Shown here in pieces: positions 15,705 through 23,243 of a DNA stretch of 64,000 bases (positions within the stretch are counted from its first letter, which is position 1; each line of letters begins with the position of its first letter). Origin of the DNA: Paraburkholderia ribeironis (GTDB taxonomy: Bacteria; Pseudomonadota; Gammaproteobacteria; Burkholderiales; Burkholderiaceae); the NCBI RefSeq assembly GCF_900019265.1, contig NZ_CYGX02000023.1:17740-81739 (forward strand), given 5' to 3'. Both the position numbers and the translations under genes were made by a program. The notes under the pieces were generated by a model. That model ran no database searches and was not told the DNA's origin. It worked only from the letters and a program-made list of their open reading frames with translations.

Positions 15705-15896
15705 ATGGCCAGCAAGAAGCATCCCGCATCTCGTCCCGTGCAAGCGCGGCCGCCGGTCGGGGCCAGCGAAAGCCGTCTCGACGAAGCATTGATGGAAAGC
15801 TTTCCCGCCAGCGATCCGATCGCCGTCGACATGACGGATCCACATCATGCGTCGGAGAAAGGGACGCCGGTTTCCAAACACAAAACGCGACATTGA
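15705..15896 (+). CDS. Small conserved protein with ESFPASDP motif
   Basis: A 63-residue protein. After a basic N-terminus it carries SRLDEALMESFPASDPIAVD, a motif found in many short beta- and alpha-proteobacterial proteins of unknown function (DEALxESFPASDPxA). GGAGC lies 6 bases before the ATG at 15705, which is why it was chosen over the ATG at 15693. The C-terminus is basic (SKHKTRH). No membrane segment or signal peptide is visible; function unknown. Confidence 0.75.
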   Translation: MASKKHPASRPVQARPPVGASESRLDEALMESFPASDPIAVDMTDPHHASEKGTPVSKHKTRH

Positions 15897-16306
15897 TGCC
15901 AGGTTCGACCAATCTGGCGGTGGCAATGCGAAGGTCGTCGCGATTTGCGACTGTCTTGCCTCGCGCAGCGCCGAACCGGGAACAGATAGGATAGAAATAG
16001 CCTGCTCGCGAAGTCGCGAAGCCAGACCGCGGCCAAACGCAGCGCGTGCAGAGGGTTGCCGAGAAGAATGGCAGCAGCCACTGCCCCGGTTGGCGAACAG
16101 CCAACGGCCGCCCGCGACAGCAGCAGACATTGCGGAGACTGCCTGCCACGACAGCAGCAGACATTGAGCGCCCGCCCTGCCGCGAAGGCGCAGGCGCAGG
16201 CGCCGCTAGCACGCCGTCGTGCGGACGAACAACCGGGTGACGATGGACAGAGCGGCGCTTCCATCGCACCGCTACCCCTCACGCGCCAGTTTTCACACCA
16301 TCGCGC
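15897..16306. other. Gene-free region with a direct duplication
   Basis: No convincing gene in 410 bp. An 18-bp sequence (CGACAGCAGCAGACATTG) occurs twice, at 16115-16132 and 16149-16166, 34 bp apart, apparently an imperfect tandem duplication. Nothing else stands out. Confidence 0.6.
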
Positions 16307-17032
16307 TCAATGCGACGGCAGGCCACTTTCCAGCTGACGCTGAAGCTCGCGCACCTGACGCTGCGCGACGCGCAACTGGTCTTGCGCGGCCAGCTTCTGC
16401 TGCGCAAGCGCGGTTGCTTCAGCACGCTTCTCCTGCTGCTGGCTCGCGACGATGCTCTGCTGCTGACGCGCGACGTCGAGGTCGGCCTGCAGGCGGCTCG
16501 CACGATCCTGCGACAACGCGATCATGCGTTGCGTGAACGCCTTCTGCGCCTCGAGCTGGGTGCGGCGAATTTCGACCTCCGACAGTTGCAGCGTCTGACG
16601 TACGAAATCCTTGTAGATCATATCGGCACGCGTGGCGTCCTGCGTCTTGATCACGCGCCAGAAATTCTTCTGCTGGAACAGCGCCACGTAGTAGGTCATT
16701 TCCTTGCCGTAGAACAGCAGGCTTGCCCCGTAACTGCCGTTGTATGTGGTGCGCAATTCGCTCAGATCCGACCCACGGATCATCTGCTGCAATTCCGCAA
16801 CATTGCCGCTGGCGGATTGCCTGTTTTCATCAGGCGTTAGTGCCGTGGTCTCCGCCTGTCCGGTCTGCGCAGTCTGCGCGGTAGCCGGCAGCGTCGTGGT
16901 CGTGGCTGGCTGGGCAATGACGGCCGCGCTGGCGCCAGTGTCCTGCAGAGCCTGAGCATTCACCCCGTGCCCGGCTCCCGATACGATGAATGCGGCCAGG
17001 GCTATCTGTCGTAGCTTCGACTTTCGGTCCAT
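16307..17032 (-). CDS. DUF2968 family exported coiled-coil protein
   Basis: A 241-residue protein with a signal peptide (to about residue 26, GVNAQA), a Thr/Ala/Gln-rich spacer, a globular segment (ELQQMIRGSDLSELRTTYNG, FYGKEMTYYVALFQQKNFWR) and a long helical C-terminal half (about 150-235) rich in Gln, Ala, Glu and Arg that should form a coiled coil. This matches the Burkholderiales family DUF2968 (PF11180). AGGA lies 8 bases before the ATG. Function unknown; probably periplasmic. No operon partner is evident. Confidence 0.85.
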   Translation of the reverse strand: MDRKSKLRQIALAAFIVSGAGHGVNAQALQDTGASAAVIAQPATTTTLPATAQTAQTGQAETTALTPDENRQSASGNVAELQQMIRGSDLSELRTTYNGSYGASLLFYGKEMTYYVALFQQKNFWRVIKTQDATRADMIYKDFVRQTLQLSEVEIRRTQLEAQKAFTQRMIALSQDRASRLQADLDVARQQQSIVASQQQEKRAEATALAQQKLAAQDQLRVAQRQVRELQRQLESGLPSH

Positions 17033-17748
17033 GTAATTCCTGCTTGAACAGTTTTTGTTTTAATACAAACGGCTCATTATTACTCACTTTCGCGAGTTTC
17101 GGGCTCTTCGTCAAAAATTTGCTACTTGCACATTTTTTCCCGCAAAACTCTGCGGCTGATACTCAGGCAGAGCATCGTATCCTGGCAGCGCCAACGGTTT
17201 GCATCGAGCGCAGCGAGCACGTGGTTTGCGCTCCGCCCTGTCGCGTTTTCCCGTTTTCCGGTTTGCCCGTTTGCTACGACCCGCCAGCAATCCGGCAGCG
17301 CTCTGCGCGAGCATTGGTTGACCGGTGCGCGCCAGGCTGCGCGCAACCTGCCTGGCTCGACCTTCACCCATCTGGCGTCGAGCAATTTCATGAAGAGCGG
17401 CGCGAGCTTGCGCAGACCAACAAGCGGCCGATGAAGACCGGCACCGCGGTCTCGCACATGGGCCAGTACAGCGCCGTGTCGCTGCCGACCAACGCAGCAG
17501 AACTTGATGATCCGTGAACGTGCGGGTCGGTCGGATTAGAGAGGCCACTATTGGACGGCGCGCGCGCATTCACGTATTCTGCGCGGACCATGCACGCGGC
17601 GCCGCGTACGTATGCAGATCGCAAGCCGAAGTCGCACCTGCTGGACACTACCAGGCATCACGGCGGCCGGTTCCTGAAGACCACCATCCAAGATGCCCAT
17701 CACGCCGCGCGACCACGATCGCGCCGTCTTTGATCAAGGAGGAAGACA
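17033..17748. other. Gene-free region upstream of two divergent genes
   Basis: 716 bp with no ORF that looks like a protein. The end near 17033-17110 is AT-rich and must contain the promoter of the minus-strand DUF2968 gene; the end near 17748 must hold that of the plus-strand DUF2147 gene. I see no repeat, RNA or terminator in the middle. Confidence 0.6.
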
Positions 17749-18231
17749 ATGACGCAATTCACTCAACGCGCCCGCTCGATCACGCTTCGTACCGTCAAGC
17801 AGGTTGCGCTCGCCGGCGTATTGCTCGCAAGCGCTGTCGCGGTCATCGCGCAGACCAACACGCCGGTCGGCACATGGCAAACCATTGACGATCACACCGG
17901 CCAGCCCAAAGCGCTCGTGCAGATCACCGAGGATGGCAGCGGCCAGCTGAGCGGCAAGGTGATCAAGGGTCTCGCTGCGAACGGCCAGCCAAATCGCTGC
18001 ACGGCTTGCACCGACGAACGCAAGGATCGGCCGATTCTCGGCATGACGATCATCAGCGGCATGAAGAAGGATGGTGACGGCTGGGATCAGGGGCAAATCC
18101 TCGACCCGGAAAACGGCAAGGTCTACAAGTGCAAGATGCACCTGGAAGATGATGGGAACAAGCTGGTGGTGCGCGGCTATATCGGCGTGGCGCTACTCGG
18201 CCGCTCGCAGACGTGGGTTCGTCAGCAGTAG
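17749..18231 (+). CDS. DUF2147 exported protein
   Basis: A 160-residue protein with an N-terminal signal peptide (VALAGVLLASAVAVIAQ) and the DUF2147 pattern: PVGTWQTIDDHTGQPKALVQ near the start of the mature part, CTACTDERKDRPILGMTII in the centre, ILDPENGKVYKCKMHLEDDG and YIGVALLGRSQTWVR at the end. A strong AAGGAGGAAG site precedes the ATG. DUF2147 proteins form a lipocalin-like barrel and are probably periplasmic; the ligand is unknown. Transcription ends in the hairpin at 18358-18393. Confidence 0.92.
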   Translation: MTQFTQRARSITLRTVKQVALAGVLLASAVAVIAQTNTPVGTWQTIDDHTGQPKALVQITEDGSGQLSGKVIKGLAANGQPNRCTACTDERKDRPILGMTIISGMKKDGDGWDQGQILDPENGKVYKCKMHLEDDGNKLVVRGYIGVALLGRSQTWVRQQ

Positions 18232-18357
18232 TGCATGCTGTGTTGTGGCCGCAGACCGATGTGGCGGCAAGGGCGGACTGATGCACCATTCGGCGGTGCC
18301 TGTCACGCCTGGGGTAGATGACCCGCAGATCTGCCGCGGCCAGAATCAGTACAGAAG

Positions 18358-18393
18358 AAACGGCCGGCGATTGCCATTGCATGGCCGTTTTTT
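18358..18393. terminator. Bidirectional rho-independent terminator
   Basis: Arms AAACGGCC (18358-18365) and GGCCGTTT (18383-18390) enclose a 17-nt loop and are followed by a T-run. It lies between the convergent DUF2147 and DUF4096 genes and can serve both. Confidence 0.75.
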
Positions 18394-18416
18394 ATGAAGC
18401 CAGCAGATCGAAACCG

Positions 18417-18875
18417 TCATGCAGCATGCTTGAACGGCGACGTGAACGGAAACGGCGACGGCGGCAGTGGTTTGCTCAATGCCGGGCTGTATCTTGCCGG
18501 CGTGGCGGGCACCGTGGCCGGCACCTTTGCCCCTTTGATACTCTTCTGTTCCGCGCTCACGTGCGTACGCATGCGCGCTTCCATCAGGCTGCACAGTTCT
18601 TCGCTCTGCGTGCCGAACAGTTGCTCCATGACGCGTTTGAGCACGCCGGATTCGTACCACACCTTGAAGCGGCGGTGACACGTTTGATACGACGGGTATC
18701 TGCGCGGCATCGCAGACCAGGTCGCGCCGCTGTACATGACCCACAGCACGCCGTTGAGTACTGACCGGGTATTGGCAAGGGGTCGGCCACGCAATTCGGA
18801 GCGCGGACGCAGTTCAGGAAGCAACAGTGCGACACGCTGCCATTCTTCATCGGTGATATCACGGTGTGGATTCAT
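18417..18875 (-). CDS. Solitary DUF4096 (IS5-type transposase N-terminal) protein
   Basis: A 152-residue protein whose first ~95 residues are the DUF4096 domain found at the N-terminus of IS5-group transposases (ITDEEWQRVALLLPE, LNGVLWVMYSGATWSAMPRR, YPSYQTCHRRFKVWYESGVL). The DDE catalytic half is missing and no second ORF or terminal repeats follow. The tail (about 110-152) is Pro/Lys/Ala-rich. It has a good ribosome site (AAGGAG) and an inverted repeat just upstream. It is either a decayed IS fragment or a retained DNA-binding protein; the intact frame, own terminator and a second similar gene at 47201 favour the latter. Confidence 0.8.
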   Translation of the reverse strand: MNPHRDITDEEWQRVALLLPELRPRSELRGRPLANTRSVLNGVLWVMYSGATWSAMPRRYPSYQTCHRRFKVWYESGVLKRVMEQLFGTQSEELCSLMEARMRTHVSAEQKSIKGAKVPATVPATPARYSPALSKPLPPSPFPFTSPFKHAA

Positions 18876-18885
18876 GGTTTCTCCT

Positions 18886-18907
18886 TTTTGTCAGAACCTC
18901 GACAAAA
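18886..18907 (-). promoter_or_regulatory. Inverted repeat before the DUF4096 gene
   Basis: TTTTGTC (18886-18892) and GACAAAA (18901-18907) are perfect 7-bp arms around 8 nt. On the minus strand the downstream arm runs straight into AAGGAG, the ribosome site. It could be an operator for the gene's own product or an mRNA hairpin. Confidence 0.45.
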
Positions 18908-19058
18908 GATAGCCAGTCATCCGCGGCCAAACTATAAGACCATTCTGAATCTTGAAAATACGCCGTCCGACGCAGTCAGTTCCGCAACTGAGCATGATCT
19001 AGCGCAACCGTGCCGCGCCTTCTGACTGATCGATCGACCCGGGCGTGCCCGAAGCGAC

Positions 19059-20156
19059 TCAGGTCAACGACGTGTCGACGATCCGGCGCGGCGTGTCGAG
19101 ATATTCCTTCGATTGCATCTCAACGATACGCGACACTGTGCGCGTGAATTCATTGGCCATCGGGCCGTCGATATAGAGTTGCTCAGGCGGCACCGCGGCG
19201 GACATCAACAGCTTGACCTTGTGGTCGTAAAACACGTCGATCAGCCACGTGAAGCGGCGCGCTTCCGAGGCCATGCGCACCGTCATCTGCGGCACGCCGG
19301 ACAGGATCACCGCGTGAAAGCGGCTCGCGAGTTCCAGGTAGTCGTTCTGCGAGCGCGGACCGCCGCACAGCGTCGCAAAATCGAACCACACGACGCCATC
19401 GGCACGGCGCAGCGCCTTCAACTCGCGCTTTTCGATATGCAGGATCGGACTCTCGTCGGGCACCGCGGCGAGGCGCGCGAAAGCGTCGCGCAACGCCTTG
19501 TCGGCGCTCGCGCCGAGCGGCGTGTGATACACCTCCACCTGCGCCAGCGTGCGCTGACGGTAGTCGATGCCGGCGTCGACGTTGAGCACGTCGAGCTTCT
19601 CCTTGAGGAGCGCGATAGCCGGCAGCATGCGGTCGCGATGCAGGCCGTCCGGATACAGCGTGTCCGGATCGTAGTTGGACGTCATCACGAACTGCACGCC
19701 GTTCTCGAACAGCTTGTCGAGCAGACGGTACAGAATCATCGCATCGGCGATATCCGACACGTGGAATTCGTCGAAACAGATCAGCCGGTAGCGCTTCGCG
19801 ATGCGGCGCGCGAGTTCGTCGAGCGGATCGGCCTGGCCTTTCAGATCTTCCAGCTCGCGGTGCACTTCGCGCATGAACTCGTGGAAATGCAGACGCGTTT
19901 TGCGCTGCACCGGCACGATCATGTAGAAGCTGTCCATCAGGAAGCTCTTGCCGCGCCCTACGCCGCCCCACATATAGACGCCGCGCGGCAAGTCGGGGTG
20001 AATGATCAGTTTCTTGAACGCATTGGAGCGGCGCGACTTGTATGCGACCCACTCTTCGTAGCACCGCTGCAGGCGGTCAACCGCCGCGAGTTGCGCCGGG
20101 TCCGACTGATAACCGCGCGTCTGCAGTTCTTTTTCGTAGTATTCGGTGACGTTCAT
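19059..20156 (-). CDS. zapE: ZapE, AFG1-like cell-division ATPase
   Basis: A 365-residue AFG1-family AAA ATPase. The Walker A motif is GGVGRGKS (64-71), Walker B is LICFDEF (Asp129-Glu130), and the arginine-finger region MTSNYDPDTLYPDGLHRDRM follows. ZapE acts at the division septum, binding FtsZ and weakening the ring under stress in E. coli. It lies downstream of lpdA on the same strand, but a terminator hairpin ends only about 11 nt before its ATG, and no purine-rich ribosome site is visible (the leader is a U-tract and GCAGCAACACA). Confidence 0.95.
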   Translation of the reverse strand: MNVTEYYEKELQTRGYQSDPAQLAAVDRLQRCYEEWVAYKSRRSNAFKKLIIHPDLPRGVYMWGGVGRGKSFLMDSFYMIVPVQRKTRLHFHEFMREVHRELEDLKGQADPLDELARRIAKRYRLICFDEFHVSDIADAMILYRLLDKLFENGVQFVMTSNYDPDTLYPDGLHRDRMLPAIALLKEKLDVLNVDAGIDYRQRTLAQVEVYHTPLGASADKALRDAFARLAAVPDESPILHIEKRELKALRRADGVVWFDFATLCGGPRSQNDYLELASRFHAVILSGVPQMTVRMASEARRFTWLIDVFYDHKVKLLMSAAVPPEQLYIDGPMANEFTRTVSRIVEMQSKEYLDTPRRIVDTSLT

Positions 20157-20167
20157 TGTGTTGCTGC

Positions 20168-20206
20168 AAAAAAAGAAAGGCGGGAGGGAGTGAACCCGCC
20201 CGCCTT
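20168..20206 (-). terminator. Terminator of the odhA-odhB-lpdA operon
   Basis: Stem AAGGCGGG-A-GGG (20177-20188) pairs with CCC-G-CCCGCCTT (20195-20206), one mismatch, followed on the minus strand by a U-rich tract (TTTCTTTTTTT). It sits between lpdA and zapE, very close to the zapE start. Confidence 0.8.
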
Positions 20207-20248
20207 GATGGTGATGCCAGAATTGCTTTAAGTCAGGCGTGCGCGCAA

Positions 20249-21679
20249 TTACATGTTCAGCGCGCGCTTGTCGACGGCCAGTGCCGCTTCGCGCATGACT
20301 TCCGACAGCGACGGGTGCGGATGGCAGATGCGGCCGAGGTCTTCCGAGGCCGCCTTGAATTCCATCGCCACCACTGCTTCAGCAATCAGGTCCGATGCGT
20401 CCGCCGCGATGATGTGCACGCCCAGCAGTTCGTCGGTCCTGGCGTCGGCGATCATCTTGACGAAACCCTCCGCCTTGTTGATGCCGAGCGCGCGGCCGTT
20501 CGCCATGAACGGGAACTGACCCGTCTTGATCTCGCGGCCTTCCGCCTTCAGCTGCTGTTCCGTCTTGCCGACCCACGCGATTTCCGGTTCGGTGTAGATC
20601 ACCCACGGCACGCAGTTGTAGTCGATATGCGGCTTCTGACCGTCGATGATTTCGGCGACCATCACGCCTTCGTCTTCAGCCTTGTGCGCGAGCATCGGGC
20701 CGCGCACCACGTCGCCGATCGCGTACACGTTCGGCACAGCCGTCGCGCAGTGGTCGTCGACGTCGATGAAGCCGCGCTCATTCGCCTTCAGGCCGATCGA
20801 TTCGAGACCGAGGTTGTCGGTGTTCGGCACCCGGCCAACCGACACGACCAGGCGGTCGGCTTCGAGCGTTTGCGCGTTGCCGTCCTTGTCCGTGTAAGCG
20901 ATCGTGACGCTGTTTTCGGCCGTCTTCACTTCGCCGACCTTCACGCCGACGTGAATCTCGAGACCCTGCTTCTTGAACTGCTTGGCCGCTTCTTTCGCGA
21001 GCGCCGGGTCTGCCGAGCCGAGGAATTCCGGCAGCGCTTCCAGCACGGTGACTTCCGCGCCGAGACGCCGCCACACCGAACCCAGTTCCAGGCCGATCAC
21101 GCCGGCGCCGATCACGGCCAGCTTCTTCGGTGCCGTCTCGAAGCTCAGCGCGCCTTCGTTGTCGGCGATGAGCTTGTTGTCGACCGGAATGCCCGGCAGA
21201 TGGCGCGCTTTCGAACCCGTCGCGATGATCACGTTCTTCGCCGTGATCACTTCGGCTTCGCCCTCGCCGCTCACTTCGATCTGCACGCCGGCGGCCGTCT
21301 TGCCGGTGAACTTGCCGTGGCCCTTGAGCCACGTGATCTTGTTCTTGCGGAACAGGAATTCGATACCCTTGGTCATCTTTTCGACGATGCCTTCCTTGCG
21401 GGCCATCATCTTCGAGATATCGACCTTCACGTCCGACACGAAAATGCCGTGATCGGCCAGGTGATGCGAGGCGTTTTCAAACTCTTCCGACGACGCGAGC
21501 AGCGCCTTCGACGGAATGCAACCCACGTTCAGGCAGGTGCCGCCGAGCTTCAACGCGCCGGCCGGGTTCTTCCACTTCTCGATACATGCGACGGTCTTGC
21601 CGAGCTGCGCTGCGCGAATGGCGGCGATATAACCGCCAGGGCCTGCGCCGATCACGACGACGTCAAATTCTTTGGACAT
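20249..21679 (-). CDS. lpdA: Dihydrolipoyl dehydrogenase (E3)
   Basis: A 476-residue flavoprotein disulphide reductase. It shows the FAD motif GAGPGG near the N-terminus, the redox disulphide Cys49/Cys54 in GGTCLNVGCIPSK, the NAD motif VIGAGVIGLELG, and the C-terminal dimer-interface base HPHPSLSE. It reoxidises the lipoyl group of OdhB with NAD+. The start is preceded by AAGGA. It lies downstream of odhB with a 139-bp gap, completing the 2-oxoglutarate dehydrogenase operon, and the terminator at 20168-20206 follows it. Confidence 0.97.
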   Translation of the reverse strand: MSKEFDVVVIGAGPGGYIAAIRAAQLGKTVACIEKWKNPAGALKLGGTCLNVGCIPSKALLASSEEFENASHHLADHGIFVSDVKVDISKMMARKEGIVEKMTKGIEFLFRKNKITWLKGHGKFTGKTAAGVQIEVSGEGEAEVITAKNVIIATGSKARHLPGIPVDNKLIADNEGALSFETAPKKLAVIGAGVIGLELGSVWRRLGAEVTVLEALPEFLGSADPALAKEAAKQFKKQGLEIHVGVKVGEVKTAENSVTIAYTDKDGNAQTLEADRLVVSVGRVPNTDNLGLESIGLKANERGFIDVDDHCATAVPNVYAIGDVVRGPMLAHKAEDEGVMVAEIIDGQKPHIDYNCVPWVIYTEPEIAWVGKTEQQLKAEGREIKTGQFPFMANGRALGINKAEGFVKMIADARTDELLGVHIIAADASDLIAEAVVAMEFKAASEDLGRICHPHPSLSEVMREAALAVDKRALNM

Positions 21680-21818
21680 GACAATCCTTTTGATGGCGGA
21701 ACGGCACGCGGCCACCTTGCGTGGCGCGTGCGGTTCCCGTACTACGGAATGCGAAAGACTTGCTGCAGGGAGGGTGCCGGCCCGCGCGATGGCAAGCCGG
21801 CACCAGCCGAACCGGCGA

Positions 21819-23102
21819 TTACAGGTCGAGCAGCAGACGGGCCGGATCTTCCAGCGCGTCCTTCATTGCGACCAGCGACAACACCGCTTCGCGGCCGTCG
21901 ATGATGCGGTGGTCGTACGACAGCGCCAGATAGTTCATCGGGCGGATCACGATCTGGCCGTTTTCGACCACAGCGCGATCCTTGGTTGCGTGCACGCCGA
22001 GGATTGCGGACTGCGGCGGGTTGATGATCGGGGTCGACAGCATCGAGCCGAACACACCACCGTTCGAGATCGAGAACGTACCACCGGTCATTTCTTCGAT
22101 CGACAGCTTGCCGTCCTTCGCCTTCTGGCCGAATTCGGCGATCTTCTTCTCGATGTCGGCAAGGCTCAGCTGATCCGCATTGCGCAGGATCGGCACCACC
22201 AGACCGCGCGGCGAACCGACAGCGATACCGATGTCGAAGTAGCCGTGATAGACGATGTCGTTACCGTCGATCGACGCGTTCACCAGCGGGAACTTCTTCA
22301 GCGCATGCACCGCCGCCTTCACGAAGAACGACATGAAGCCCAGCTTCACGCCATGTTCCTTCTCGAACTTGTCCTTGTACTTGTTGCGCAGATCCATCAC
22401 CGGCGCCATGTTCACTTCGTTGAACGTGGTCAGGATGGCATTGGTTTGCTGCGACTCGAGCAGACGCTCGGCGATACGCGCGCGCAGACGCGACATCGGC
22501 ACGCGCTGTTCCGGACGGTCCTTCAGCCACTGCTCGGCCGCGGCCGGCGCCTTGACGTCCGGCAGCGACGGCTTCGCAGCCTTCGGTGCGGCAGCCGGTG
22601 CCGGTGCAGCCGTGGCAGCCACCGGGGCAACCTGGCCGGCGCTCAGCACGTCGCCCTTGGTGATGCGGCCGTCGCGGCCCGTGCCGGCGACGTCGCCCGC
22701 CGACAGGCCCTGCTCGGCCATCAGCTTGCCGGCAGCCGGCGAAGCAGCGGTGTTCGAGCCCGTGGCGGCTGCGGCTTGAGCAGCCGGTGCCGGGGCGGCG
22801 GCCGCGGCGGCCACCGGCGCCGGCTTCACTTCGGCTTCGACAGCAGCCGCGCCTGCGGTGCCTTCGGTGTCGATCTTGGCAATCACCTGGTCGGCAACCA
22901 CAGTGTCGCCATCGTTCGCGATGACCTGAACGAGCACGCCGGCGGAGGGTGCCGGCACTTCGAGAACGACCTTGTCGGTCTCGACTTCGATGAGAATTTC
23001 GTCGACAGCAACAGCCTCGCCGGGCTTCTTCTTCCACTGCAGCATGGTGGCTTCCGAGACCGACTCGGAGAGCTGCGGAACCTTGACTTCAACAATAGCC
23101 AT
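21819..23102 (-). CDS. odhB: Dihydrolipoyllysine succinyltransferase (E2o)
   Basis: A 427-residue E2 subunit of the 2-oxoglutarate dehydrogenase complex. One N-terminal lipoyl domain carries the modified Lys44 in [11 protein letters not shown]; an Ala/Pro-rich linker follows (about 80-120), then the peripheral subunit-binding domain ([20 protein letters not shown]) and the catalytic domain ending in [11 protein letters not shown] with catalytic His398 and Asp402. It transfers the succinyl group to CoA in the TCA cycle. It lies between odhA and lpdA on the minus strand. Confidence 0.97.
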   Translation of the reverse strand: MAIVEVKVPQLSESVSEATMLQWKKKPGEAVAVDEILIEVETDKVVLEVPAPSAGVLVQVIANDGDTVVADQVIAKIDTEGTAGAAAVEAEVKPAPVAAAAAAPAPAAQAAAATGSNTAASPAAGKLMAEQGLSAGDVAGTGRDGRITKGDVLSAGQVAPVAATAAPAPAAAPKAAKPSLPDVKAPAAAEQWLKDRPEQRVPMSRLRARIAERLLESQQTNAILTTFNEVNMAPVMDLRNKYKDKFEKEHGVKLGFMSFFVKAAVHALKKFPLVNASIDGNDIVYHGYFDIGIAVGSPRGLVVPILRNADQLSLADIEKKIAEFGQKAKDGKLSIEEMTGGTFSISNGGVFGSMLSTPIINPPQSAILGVHATKDRAVVENGQIVIRPMNYLALSYDHRIIDGREAVLSLVAMKDALEDPARLLLDL

Positions 23103-23243
23103 TATGAATATCCTGAATACGTATCGGGTGACGGCGCGGTGAACGACGACCGCCTGCGAACCATGACCGCGGATGAACCTTCATTGGCTCACCGAGCGCG
23201 GCACGGGAAAGCGCATTGCGCTTTCCCGGTTCGTCTGTTTTGC

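Noticed and set aside
17033..17748. Pseudogene in the gap before the DUF2147 gene
   Set aside because: Several frames cross it, but none shows family-like sequence or decayed motifs.
18417..18875. Complete insertion sequence
   Set aside because: No DDE-encoding second part, no terminal inverted repeats bounding the gene and no target duplication could be found, so only the gene was called.
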